Shown in pieces: positions 1-6,574 of a DNA stretch of 12,398 nt (its first letter is position 1; each line of letters begins with the position of its first letter). The notes beneath the pieces are model-generated. The model was given only the letters and a program-made list of their open reading frames with translations, was not told the DNA's origin and did no database searches. Both the position numbers and the translations under genes were made by a program. The DNA lies in the NCBI GenBank assembly GCA_002309765.1, contig DBXY01000015.1, positions 1-12,398 of the forward strand, written 5' to 3'. This DNA is from Verrucomicrobia bacterium UBA1200. Its GTDB lineage: Bacteria > Verrucomicrobiota > Kiritimatiellia > RFP12 > UBA1067.

Positions 1-708
1 TACGACCCACTGGGGTTGCTGAAGGTTTATCCTGTCGGAAACTCTCCAAATAGCACGTTTAGATCTGATTTTTGGTTTGCCGTATATCTAGAATTTGAAA
101 AAGGGGATGGCCCTTGGTTGATAATCAGAAAAGAAATTAAAGAAGACTTGTGCGACTGCAACAATGCGAGTGTTCAAAGCAAACCCGACAATCCACCGCG
201 CAAAGACTTCTTGGAGTTTAGCGTGTCTTCCGCTTCTTCATGGCGGCATATATCAGATTTTGAAATCAACGGAAAGCGCACTTTTAAACGTCCTTATTTT
301 GAATTAGCGCACCTTCCAAATTATGATGCCAATGAAGACAAAAAGGGAGAGGTGTATCTTAAATTCACCGTTGGTGTGACCAAGCGGCCCGGCACCTCGG
401 TCAAACACGAAAAAAATGTCGGTGCGTCATACAGTCCAGAAGATAAAGAGCACGGCTACGATACTTACTATAAGGACAGTGACGATTTCGACTTTAATTT
501 CTCATCCTCGGCCACTTTGGAAATGAAGCTGGAATTAAAGTGCGGAAATATTGTTAACCCTAACGTTATCAAAAAAACTGGTTTTAGTCTTTCTGCAAAT
601 GACCGTCTTGGTAAAAATGGGGAAGTACGTTTGGATGGAAAGTGTGATACGGAGGGAATAAAACCTTTCCCTCTTTTTGATTGGCGTGGAGAAGATGAGG
701 ACAAATGA
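1..708 (+). CDS. RHS protein C-terminal tip (5' partial)
   Basis: The window begins in frame at the YDPLGL motif that ends RHS-repeat cores, so this is the last part of a larger RHS protein whose core lies upstream. The roughly 230 residues after the motif form the variable C-terminal domain, which in polymorphic RHS systems carries the toxin or effector and is released into the core cage. I do not recognise this domain. It is beta-strand-like, rich in Phe, Asp and Lys, has a DLCDC cysteine pair near residue 48 (counting the codon at 16 as 1) and a DSDDFDFNF acidic stretch, and ends in a charged tail. I see no obvious nuclease, ADP-ribosyltransferase or deaminase motif. It is AT-richer than the core fragment at 1946-2407, which fits exchange of tips between RHS genes. 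Its stop overlaps the next start as ATGA. An internal TTG at 16 is not a real start. The RHS assignment is good; a toxin role is inferred. Confidence 0.75.
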   Translation, partial: YDPLGLLKVYPVGNSPNSTFRSDFWFAVYLEFEKGDGPWLIIRKEIKEDLCDCNNASVQSKPDNPPRKDFLEFSVSSASSWRHISDFEINGKRTFKRPYFELAHLPNYDANEDKKGEVYLKFTVGVTKRPGTSVKHEKNVGASYSPEDKEHGYDTYYKDSDDFDFNFSSSATLEMKLELKCGNIVNPNVIKKTGFSLSANDRLGKNGEVRLDGKCDTEGIKPFPLFDWRGEDEDK

Positions 709-1928
709 AGATTATAGTATTTTTATCTGTGGCGTTAATAGCGGTTTTGTGCAGTTGTTTAATGTCTATAAATGAGGCTAGGGTTAATATTCGACAGGAT
801 ATTTTAGCTGTCTATGTTGATAACACAAAAGATTTTGTTAACTTTACTGATGACTTTCGCTTTCCTCCTGGCGGTTCAAAAAAATATAGTGCCGAAGAGG
901 CAAAAGAATTCTATCATTCAGAATTGCCAAAACTTATGGAACGGCGATTGGGAGTGTGGGAGAGCGACGAGCAGGACTTTTCCGATTTCGACGAATGGCG
1001 CGGGGCAAAAAAGCTTTGCCTAAAAGTGTTAAGTGCCGCTGACGTGAGGCTGGAACTGGTTAAACCGTCCGGCAACCATGTCACCGCGCCTGAAAGTAGC
1101 GGCGGATTTATGACCGACCGATCAATCTTTCTTGGGCCCGAACACAATGGGTTGCTGTTTGATTATGTGATGGCGTCGAACCATATTTATTCGTTGTTCA
1201 GCCCAAATGGATTGCAGAAACGGATTCGTTTCGTAAAGAGTCGGGAGTTAAATTCTGAAGAATGCGCAACGGCGACCAGAAACAACCCAAAGGTTTCTAA
1301 TGTTCCAAATTTTTCTTATTTTGAATCATTTATCAAGAAATTCCCAGTCCCGGATGATTATTTCGTGTCAAACGCTGGGTTGTACTGCAATGAGACCCCT
1401 TTAAATGAGTGTCGCGAATATATGGATAAAGAATATATAATGATTAACAGGCATGGAGATGCCTTTTATTTTTACAAGCGTAAAAGTGACGGAAGGTTTG
1501 CCATAAACATCAATGGACAGCCGCGTAACTTTGACCGCTATCGTTTCGGCGGCACTAGGTATTATGTCTGCGGCGCCAAAATAATCACCACCGTTTCTCC
1601 TTCCAGTCCACTGGAATTTTACGAATTGCAGTTTTCGCTTTTTAGAAATTTCTACAAGCACAAGGATAATCAGTTCGATCGTATGGTTGAGGCATATCAT
1701 CGTTGGCATGACGAACGTTTAATCGATTGGTTTGAATATCCCAATAGTAAACGGCAAAGAATGTTCAGAAAAGTCAAGGATATCGTTTTCAAAGAAGGGG
1801 ATTTCGTGTTTACCGATGATTTTCACAAACTCCCGCAAAAAGAATTCGTTGATATGTTAAACCACGGCAAGAAGTTTTCCGAAGTTTTCGGCGAAAAGAT
1901 TTATGATCCTTCATTAGGGGCGTTTTAA
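705..1928 (+). CDS. Putative lipoprotein of unknown function, coupled to the RHS tip
   Basis: A 407-residue protein that I do not recognise. The first 18 residues form a short basic start, a hydrophobic stretch and a Cys cluster (VLCSC), a plausible but imperfect signal peptidase II lipobox with Cys18 as the lipidated residue. The rest is soluble, charged and rich in aromatics. A motif resembling DFVNFTDDF (residues 43-51) recurs as DFVFTDDF near the C terminus (366-373). The ATG overlaps the stop of the RHS tip gene (ATGA at 705-708), with GAGG at 697-700 as ribosome binding site, so the two are probably translated together. In RHS and other polymorphic toxin loci the gene right after the tip is usually the cognate immunity protein. 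A lipidated envelope protein of this size would be a large immunity factor, and it could instead be a partner or anchor. The gene is AT-rich like the tip, so the two may have moved together. Confidence 0.7.
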   Translation: MKIIVFLSVALIAVLCSCLMSINEARVNIRQDILAVYVDNTKDFVNFTDDFRFPPGGSKKYSAEEAKEFYHSELPKLMERRLGVWESDEQDFSDFDEWRGAKKLCLKVLSAADVRLELVKPSGNHVTAPESSGGFMTDRSIFLGPEHNGLLFDYVMASNHIYSLFSPNGLQKRIRFVKSRELNSEECATATRNNPKVSNVPNFSYFESFIKKFPVPDDYFVSNAGLYCNETPLNECREYMDKEYIMINRHGDAFYFYKRKSDGRFAININGQPRNFDRYRFGGTRYYVCGAKIITTVSPSSPLEFYELQFSLFRNFYKHKDNQFDRMVEAYHRWHDERLIDWFEYPNSKRQRMFRKVKDIVFKEGDFVFTDDFHKLPQKEFVDMLNHGKKFSEVFGEKIYDPSLGAF

Positions 1929-1945
1929 CAACAGGGGAAATGACT

Positions 1946-2407
1946 ATGCCTTTACACAACCATTTAACGAAACCGGTGGAGGGGGACTATGGTGCCGATG
2001 CCTACGTGAAGCTTCCCGGCCGCACCGTGAACGTGTGGGGGCGCGACCTCTCCGGCACCCTTGGCGGCGCGGGCGGGACTGGCGGCCTGCTGGCCGTGCA
2101 ATGTGATGGCGTGTGGCACTTCCCGCTCTACGGCGGCGGCGGAAACATCACCGCGTACATTGACGAATCCGGCAACGTTGCAGCGACCTACGCCTACGGC
2201 CCCTACGGCGAAACCGTATCCCGCACCGGACAGGACTTCGACTACCGGTTCTCCACCAAGCCCTACAACGAGGTGCTTAACACCTACCGTTTCGCGTACC
2301 GCGAATACGCCCCGGATACGGGCCGCTGGCTGTCGCAGGACCCGATCTTCGAGCGCGGCGGCTACAATTTGTATTGCTACTGCCGTTTGATAAGGAGGAT
2401 GATTTAG
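1946..2407 (+). pseudogene. Orphan RHS core fragment, truncated at both ends
   Basis: The reading frame encodes the end of an RHS core: WGRDLSGTLGGAGGTGGLL, then the YDESGNV-like YIDESGNVAATYAYGPYGE, RFSTKPYNE, YREYAPDTGRWLSQDPI and GGYNLYCYC. In intact proteins the last motif is followed within about ten residues by YDPLGL and the variable tip. Here it breaks off after NLYCYCR and stops seven codons later. There is also no N-terminal RHS barrel, so the roughly 153 residues cannot be a working RHS protein. The start used is the ATG at 1946, eight bases after AGGGG (1933-1937); the ATG at 1940 is too close to that site. It is much more GC-rich than the two genes before it, like the sulfatase region after it. 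It is most likely the leftover core end of a displaced RHS gene, which can recombine with the neighbouring RHS core to swap tips. Confidence 0.8.
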
Positions 2408-2452
2408 CTGATTTATTTTCTATACGAATTATGTGCCGTTTTTAGAATCGCC

Positions 2453-2482
2453 TTGATTCGCGGTGTCGTGGCGTGTTACAAT
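2453..2482 (+). promoter_or_regulatory. Predicted promoter of the sulfatase cluster
   Basis: TTGATT (2453-2458) and TACAAT (2477-2482) are separated by 18 bases, close to the sigma-70 consensus. Transcription would start near 2489 and leave a leader of about 54 bases before the sulfatase ATG at 2543. The sequence between the RHS fragment and this promoter (2408-2452) shows no clear terminator. A short inverted repeat, GAATC/GATTC (2445-2449 and 2455-2459), overlaps the -35 box and could be a weak operator or chance. Confidence 0.6.
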
Positions 2483-2542
2483 TTTATCGTTGTTTGAAAT
2501 GCGTCTATCGTTTTCATGACTTTAAACGGGGAGATTGGCGTT

Positions 2543-4126
2543 ATGATGAATACGCGCAGATCGTTTTTGGCCGGGGCGGGGGCTTCGGCGTTGCTGGCCG
2601 GATGTTCGACTTCGCTGATGCGGTTGGCAAAGGAGCGAAAGCTCAATATCTTGTTCATCATGACTGACGACCACGCCGCTCACGCGATTTCCGCGTATGG
2701 CAGCCGGATAAATAAAACTCCAAATATGGACCGGTTGGCTGCGGAGGGCATGATCTTTTCCGATGTCATGTGTACCAACCCGATTTGCGCCCCGTCGCGC
2801 GCGGGCATTTTGACTGGACGTTACAGTCACAAAAACGGGGTACCGTCGTTCAACGCCATTTCCCCGGAAATCGAGACCGTTGGCGGATATATGCGCGAAG
2901 CCGGCTATTATACCGCGTTCATCGGCAAGTGGCACTGCGGCGGCCCGCGCACCGTCCGGGATTCCGATTGGGACAAGTGGATGATTTACGAAAACCAGGG
3001 CGTATATTTCGACCCGTGGTTTTGGGTGCGCAAACCGGACGGCACCTTCGGCAAACAGAGTTTCCCCGGCGAGTACGCCACGGAGAACATCACGCGCGTT
3101 TGCTGCGCCACCCTAGATGACGCTTTGGCGAGCGGCAAGCCGTTTTTCATGATGATGCACCACAAGGCTCCGCACCGCAACTGGTTGCCATCCAAGAAAT
3201 ACCGCGAGAAATTCCGTTCCTTGACGTTGAAGGACATTCCGATGCCCGACACGATTTTCGACGATTACTCCGGGCGGGCTTCCCCGATAAAAACTACCAC
3301 CATGACCTTGCTTCGGCACATGCGTATCGGTCCGGATTTGAAACTTGCCGAATTTTTCGGAGCCGGACACGTTTTCGAGTTCGAAGGCAAAACCTATACA
3401 GGCAAAAAGAGCGCCGAAGGAAAATTCGTTAACGAGTGGCCCGACGGCATGGATGACCGCGCCAAGACCGCGCTCAGTTACCTTCGTTATATGCAGGATT
3501 ATCTGGCTTGCGTTCAGTCGGTCGATGACTCGATCGGCGATATGGTAGAGTACCTTAAGGCGAAAGGCGTTGAACGGAACACTTTGGTTATTTACACTTC
3601 AGATCAGGGGTTCTTTCTTGGCGACCACGGGCTTTACGACAAACGCTTCATCATGGAAGAGACGCTTAAAATGCCGTTTATCGCCAAATGCCCGGCGTTC
3701 ATCAAACCCGGCAGCGTGAATTCGGATCTTATCGCCAACATCGATTTCGCTCCCACCTTCCTTGATTTGGCCGGGGTTCGTAAACCGGAGGACATGCAGG
3801 GCGAGTCGTTCCTCGGCAACGTGTGCGGACAGCCGTCGAAAGAGTGGCGCGATTCGTTGTATTGCCGGTATTACGTGGAAGGTGGCGAGCACCACACCGC
3901 AGCCTGGTACGGTGTCCGCACCAAGACTGACAAGCTGGTTTACTACTACAAGCGCGATGAATGGGAATATTTCGATATGGTTAAGGATCCGGAGGAGTTG
4001 CACAACGGCTACGGTAATCCGGAATACGCCGCCCGCATTGACGCGCTGAAGGTGGTGCTGAAAAATCTGCGGGAAAAATACCAGGACGACGACCGTTACC
4101 AGAATTGCAAGGAGTACTCGCTCTGA
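2543..4126 (+). CDS. Sulfatase A, Cys-type, Tat-exported lipoprotein
   Basis: A 527-residue type I sulfatase that hydrolyses sulfate esters, probably on sugars. The N terminus has a twin-arginine motif (TRRSFL, 4-9) and a lipobox ending LLAGC with Cys21, so it should be folded in the cytoplasm, exported by Tat and lipid-anchored. Metal-binding Asp42-Asp43 lie in TDDH. The signature CAPSRAGILTGRY (82-94) makes Cys82 the residue converted to formylglycine. GKWH (128-131), HHKAPH (206-211) and SDQGFFLGDHGLYDKR (353-368) supply the remaining conserved Lys, His, Asp and Gln residues of the active site. A C-terminal subdomain (about 438-490) ends in the usual EYFDMVKDPEELHN. The start at 2543 is chosen because GGGGAG (2528-2533) sits nine bases upstream and the same start is used in sulfatase B; an in-frame ATG at 2516 would spoil the Tat signal. 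Substrate cannot be named from sequence alone. The 3' end contains the ribosome binding site of the next gene. Confidence 0.95.
   Translation: MMNTRRSFLAGAGASALLAGCSTSLMRLAKERKLNILFIMTDDHAAHAISAYGSRINKTPNMDRLAAEGMIFSDVMCTNPICAPSRAGILTGRYSHKNGVPSFNAISPEIETVGGYMREAGYYTAFIGKWHCGGPRTVRDSDWDKWMIYENQGVYFDPWFWVRKPDGTFGKQSFPGEYATENITRVCCATLDDALASGKPFFMMMHHKAPHRNWLPSKKYREKFRSLTLKDIPMPDTIFDDYSGRASPIKTTTMTLLRHMRIGPDLKLAEFFGAGHVFEFEGKTYTGKKSAEGKFVNEWPDGMDDRAKTALSYLRYMQDYLACVQSVDDSIGDMVEYLKAKGVERNTLVIYTSDQGFFLGDHGLYDKRFIMEETLKMPFIAKCPAFIKPGSVNSDLIANIDFAPTFLDLAGVRKPEDMQGESFLGNVCGQPSKEWRDSLYCRYYVEGGEHHTAAWYGVRTKTDKLVYYYKRDEWEYFDMVKDPEELHNGYGNPEYAARIDALKVVLKNLREKYQDDDRYQNCKEYSL
4109..4125 (+). promoter_or_regulatory. 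Ribosome binding site and CTG start of the radical SAM gene
   Basis: AAGGAG (4109-4114) lies eight bases before a CTG (4123-4125) that overlaps the sulfatase stop as CTGA. The reading MKSFSLLVKPVGGDCN begun at this CTG matches the typical N terminus of anSME proteins. No in-frame ATG or GTG occurs before it; a TTG at 4105 sits ahead of the binding site. In the duplicated copy at 6534 the same position reads ATG, which supports this as the ancestral start. Confidence 0.7.
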
Positions 4127-4878
4127 AGTCGTTTTCTCTGCTTGTGAAACCGGTGGGCGGCGATTGCAACATGAATTGCCGCTACTGTTTTTATCGCCGA
4201 CATCCGCCGGGCCGGATGTCCGGCACTCTTGCAACCCGTATGGTCAACTCTTATATGGCATTGCCGATGCTTGACCATGAGATTTGTTTTCAGGGTGGCG
4301 AACCGTTGTTATTGCCACGTTCGTTTTACGAGCGCCTGGATTTGTTCGGATGCGCGGTTTCCGTCCAGACCAACGCCACGTTGATTACTCCGGAATGGGC
4401 GGAATTTTTTGCGCGAAACCGTTGGTTGGTTGGAGTGTCGCTAGATGGTTCTCCGACGGTGAACGATGTTACCCGAGGTAAAACCACCGAGGCGGTGCAA
4501 GGGATTCGGCTTTTGGAACGGTATGGTGTGGACTATAGCATCCTTTGCGTGGTGTCGCGGGCAAATGTGGGGGAACCGGAGGCGACCGACCATTATCTGC
4601 GTGACAATTTTTCCGCTCCTTTCCGCCAGTATATCCGATGCGCCGAGGAGGTGTCATTGCCGGAGTATCGTGAATTCTCCAGCCGGGTCGGATACGAATT
4701 GCCTGAGCGTTGTTGCGGCAGTTATTTGGTGGTGGAACATGACGGCAATGTTTACCCTTGCGATTTTTATGTTGCGGATGAATGGCGGTTGGGCAACATC
4801 GGAGCGGATAGTTGGGAATCGTTGCGGGATTCCGCACTTTACCGGGAGTTTCAAAATCGGGTGTGCGAGATGATTTGA
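4123..4878 (+). CDS. Compact anSME-like radical SAM protein, short SPASM end
   Basis: A 251-residue protein related to anaerobic sulfatase-maturing enzymes, which use S-adenosylmethionine and iron-sulfur clusters to convert the active-site Cys of sulfatases to formylglycine in the cytoplasm. Visible are the radical SAM cluster motif C15-x3-C19-x2-C22 (CNMNCRYC), QGGEP (57-61), VSLDGS (105-110) and the SPASM start with CCGSY (197-201) and YPCDFYVADEWRLGN (211-225). Family members are usually about 370-400 residues. This one lacks most of the helical segment before the SPASM domain and stops at RVCEMI, losing the final CxxC and CxGGCRR region that binds the auxiliary clusters. No frame downstream restores it. 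It may be a decayed gene or a compact variant with a changed job. It starts by a CTG overlapping the sulfatase stop, so it is translationally coupled to its likely substrate. The family call is strong; activity is doubtful. Confidence 0.8.
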   Translation: MKSFSLLVKPVGGDCNMNCRYCFYRRHPPGRMSGTLATRMVNSYMALPMLDHEICFQGGEPLLLPRSFYERLDLFGCAVSVQTNATLITPEWAEFFARNRWLVGVSLDGSPTVNDVTRGKTTEAVQGIRLLERYGVDYSILCVVSRANVGEPEATDHYLRDNFSAPFRQYIRCAEEVSLPEYREFSSRVGYELPERCCGSYLVVEHDGNVYPCDFYVADEWRLGNIGADSWESLRDSALYREFQNRVCEMI

Positions 4879-4889
4879 TTCATCCAATT

Positions 4890-4915
4890 GGTGGTTGGGT
4901 AGTTAGGTGGTTGGG
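4890..4915 (+). repeat. Short G-rich direct repeat in the intergenic gap
   Basis: GGTGGTTGGG occurs at 4890-4899 and again at 4906-4915, a period of 16 bases, with a related TAGTTA between. It lies just after the truncated end of the radical SAM gene and before sulfatase B. Such slippage-prone sequence is a plausible deletion point, but the repeat is short. Confidence 0.6.
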
Positions 4916-4953
4916 CGAATAGAAGCCGAATTGCCAGAGGAGGGTTAGCGGTT

Positions 4954-6537
4954 ATGATGAATACGCGCAGATCGTTTTTGACCGGGGCGGGTGCTTCGGC
5001 GTTGCTTGCCGGTTGTTCCACCTCGCTGATGCGGCTGGCAAAGGAGCGGAAGCTCAATATCTTGTTCATTATGACCGACGACCATGCCGCGCACGCGATT
5101 TCCGCCTACGGTAGCCGGATCAACAAGACCCCGAACATGGACCGTTTGGCCGCGGAGGGCATGATCTTTTCTGACGTCATGTGTACCAACCCGATTTGCG
5201 CCCCGTCGCGAGCGGGAATTCTGACCGGGCGCTACAGCCACAAAAACGGGATGCCGTCGTTTAACTCCATTTCTCCGGAAATCGAGACTGTCGGGGGATA
5301 TATGCGTGAGGCCGGCTACTACACCGCGTTCATCGGGAAGTGGCATTGCGGTGGGCCGCGCACCGTCCGGGACTCCGACTGGGACAAGTGGATGATTTAC
5401 GAAAACCAGGGCGTGTATTATGACCCCTGGTTTTGGGTCCGAAAACCGGACGGAAGCGTCGGGAAACAGAGCTTTCCCGGCGAGTACGCAACGGAGAACA
5501 TCACGCGCGTTTGCTGCGCCACCCTTGATGACGCTTTGGCGAGCGGCAAGCCGTTCTTCATGATGATGCACCACAAGGCTCCGCACCGTAATTGGTTGCC
5601 ACCGAAAAAGTACCGCGAGAAATTCTGCTCCATGACCTTGAAGGACATTCCGATGCCCGACACGATTTTCGACGATTACGCCGGGCGGGCGTCGCCGATC
5701 AAAACCACCACCATGACTTTGCTTCGACACATGCGCATCGATTCTGATCTGAAACTTGCAGAGTTTTTCGGTGCCGGGCACGTTTTCGAGTTCGAGGGCA
5801 AGACTTACGCCGGCAAGCGTAATCAGCGGGGAAAGTTTGTTAACGAGTGGCCGGACGATATGGATGATCGCGCCAAGACCGCGCTCAGCTACCTTCGCTA
5901 TATGCAGGATTATCTGGCTTGTGTCCAGTCGGTTGACGACTCGGTCGGAGACATGGTGGAGTACCTTAAGACAAAAGGTATCGAACGGGACACTTTGGTG
6001 ATTTATACCTCCGACCAAGGGTTCTTTCTCGGTGACCATGGGTTATACGACAAGCGGTTTATTATGGAGGAGACGCTTAAAATGCCGTTTATCGCCAAAT
6101 GCCCCGCGTTCATCAAACCCGGCAGTGTGAATTCGGACCTAATCGCCAACATCGATTTTGCGCCCACCTTTCTTGATTTGGCTGGTGCCCGCAAGCCGGA
6201 GGCTATGCAGGGCGAGTCGTTCCTTGCCAACGTGTGCGGACAGACGTCGAAGGAGTGGCGCGATTCGTTGTATTGTCGGTATTACATTGAAGGTGGCTTT
6301 CATCACACTGCGGCCTGGTATGGTGTCCGTACCAAAACCGACAAGCTGGTTTACTACTACAAGCGCGATGAATGGGAATACTTCGATATGGTTAAAGATC
6401 CGGAGGAGTTGCACAACGGCTATGGTGATCCAGAATACGCCGCCCGCATTGACGCGCTGAAGGTGGTGCTGAAAAACCTTCGGGAAAAATATCAGGACGA
6501 TGACCGTTATCAGAATTGTACAGAACACTCGCTATGA
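4954..6537 (+). CDS. Sulfatase B, Cys-type, Tat-exported lipoprotein (paralogue of A)
   Basis: A 527-residue sulfatase that aligns with sulfatase A without gaps, with about 31 differences by eye (roughly 94% identity). The Tat motif, lipobox Cys21, Asp42-Asp43, formylglycine Cys82 in CAPSR, GKWH, HHKAPH and SDQGFFLGDHG are all unchanged, so it should be active and exported in the same way. Differences cluster at 286-292 (TGKKSAE becomes AGKRNQR) and include Glu449 to Phe beside a His-His pair, Arg225 to Cys, and Gly263-Pro264 to Asp-Ser, which could alter substrate preference. The start at 4954 has GAGGAGG (4937-4943) ten bases upstream; the next ATG at 4957 gives the one-residue-shorter form. 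No promoter is obvious in the 75-base gap before it, so it is probably read through from the upstream promoter. Its stop overlaps an ATG (ATGA, 6534-6537) that is the remnant start of a lost radical SAM gene. Confidence 0.95.
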   Translation: MMNTRRSFLTGAGASALLAGCSTSLMRLAKERKLNILFIMTDDHAAHAISAYGSRINKTPNMDRLAAEGMIFSDVMCTNPICAPSRAGILTGRYSHKNGMPSFNSISPEIETVGGYMREAGYYTAFIGKWHCGGPRTVRDSDWDKWMIYENQGVYYDPWFWVRKPDGSVGKQSFPGEYATENITRVCCATLDDALASGKPFFMMMHHKAPHRNWLPPKKYREKFCSMTLKDIPMPDTIFDDYAGRASPIKTTTMTLLRHMRIDSDLKLAEFFGAGHVFEFEGKTYAGKRNQRGKFVNEWPDDMDDRAKTALSYLRYMQDYLACVQSVDDSVGDMVEYLKTKGIERDTLVIYTSDQGFFLGDHGLYDKRFIMEETLKMPFIAKCPAFIKPGSVNSDLIANIDFAPTFLDLAGARKPEAMQGESFLANVCGQTSKEWRDSLYCRYYIEGGFHHTAAWYGVRTKTDKLVYYYKRDEWEYFDMVKDPEELHNGYGDPEYAARIDALKVVLKNLREKYQDDDRYQNCTEHSL

Positions 6538-6567
6538 AGTTTTTTCCTAGCTTGTGAAACTTGTGGG
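6534..6567 (+). pseudogene. Fossil of the 5' end of a second radical SAM gene
   Basis: Following sulfatase B, ATGAAGTTTTTTCCTAGCTT corresponds to the CTG AAG TCG TTT TCT CTG CTT start of the radical SAM gene after sulfatase A, and GTGAAAC and GTGGG also match. One base is missing, so the frame stops after seven codons (TGA at 6555), and similarity ends near 6567. The ribosome binding site AAGGAG of copy A has decayed to ACAGAA (6520-6525). It retains the ATG and the ATGA overlap, which shows that the duplicated unit originally included at least the start of the maturase gene. Confidence 0.75.
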
Positions 6568-6574
6568 GTTTGTT

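Larger units (their letters stand above)
2528..4157 (+). repeat. Tandem duplication, copy A (sulfatase plus start of radical SAM gene)
   Basis: Homology with 4937-6567 begins at the ribosome binding site of the sulfatase and continues about 30 bases beyond its stop codon, into the radical SAM coding sequence as far as the GTGGG of the VKPVGG codons. The unit is therefore larger than the sulfatase gene alone. Confidence 0.85.
4937..6567 (+). repeat. Tandem duplication, copy B
   Basis: This is the second copy of the sulfatase unit. Most nucleotide differences from copy A are at third codon positions. The last roughly 34 bases (6534-6567) match the beginning of the radical SAM gene, with one base deleted. 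Confidence 0.85.

Noticed and set aside
2061..2390. Ala/Thr/Arg-rich + strand frame inside the RHS core fragment
   Set aside because: A shadow frame of GC-rich sequence; the RHS motifs lie in the other frame.
2445..2459. Inverted repeat GAATC/GATTC overlapping the sulfatase promoter -35 box
   Set aside because: Five-base arms are too short to claim an operator; mentioned only with the promoter.
2516..2542. Upstream in-frame ATG for sulfatase A
   Set aside because: It would place nine residues before the Tat motif, and the good ribosome binding site lies after it; sulfatase B has no such extension.
4945..6039. Long - strand open frame of 364 codons opposite sulfatase B, with a similar one opposite sulfatase A
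   Set aside because: It is the antisense of strongly conserved sulfatase codons, repeats between both copies only because the sense genes do, and has no family features or binding site.
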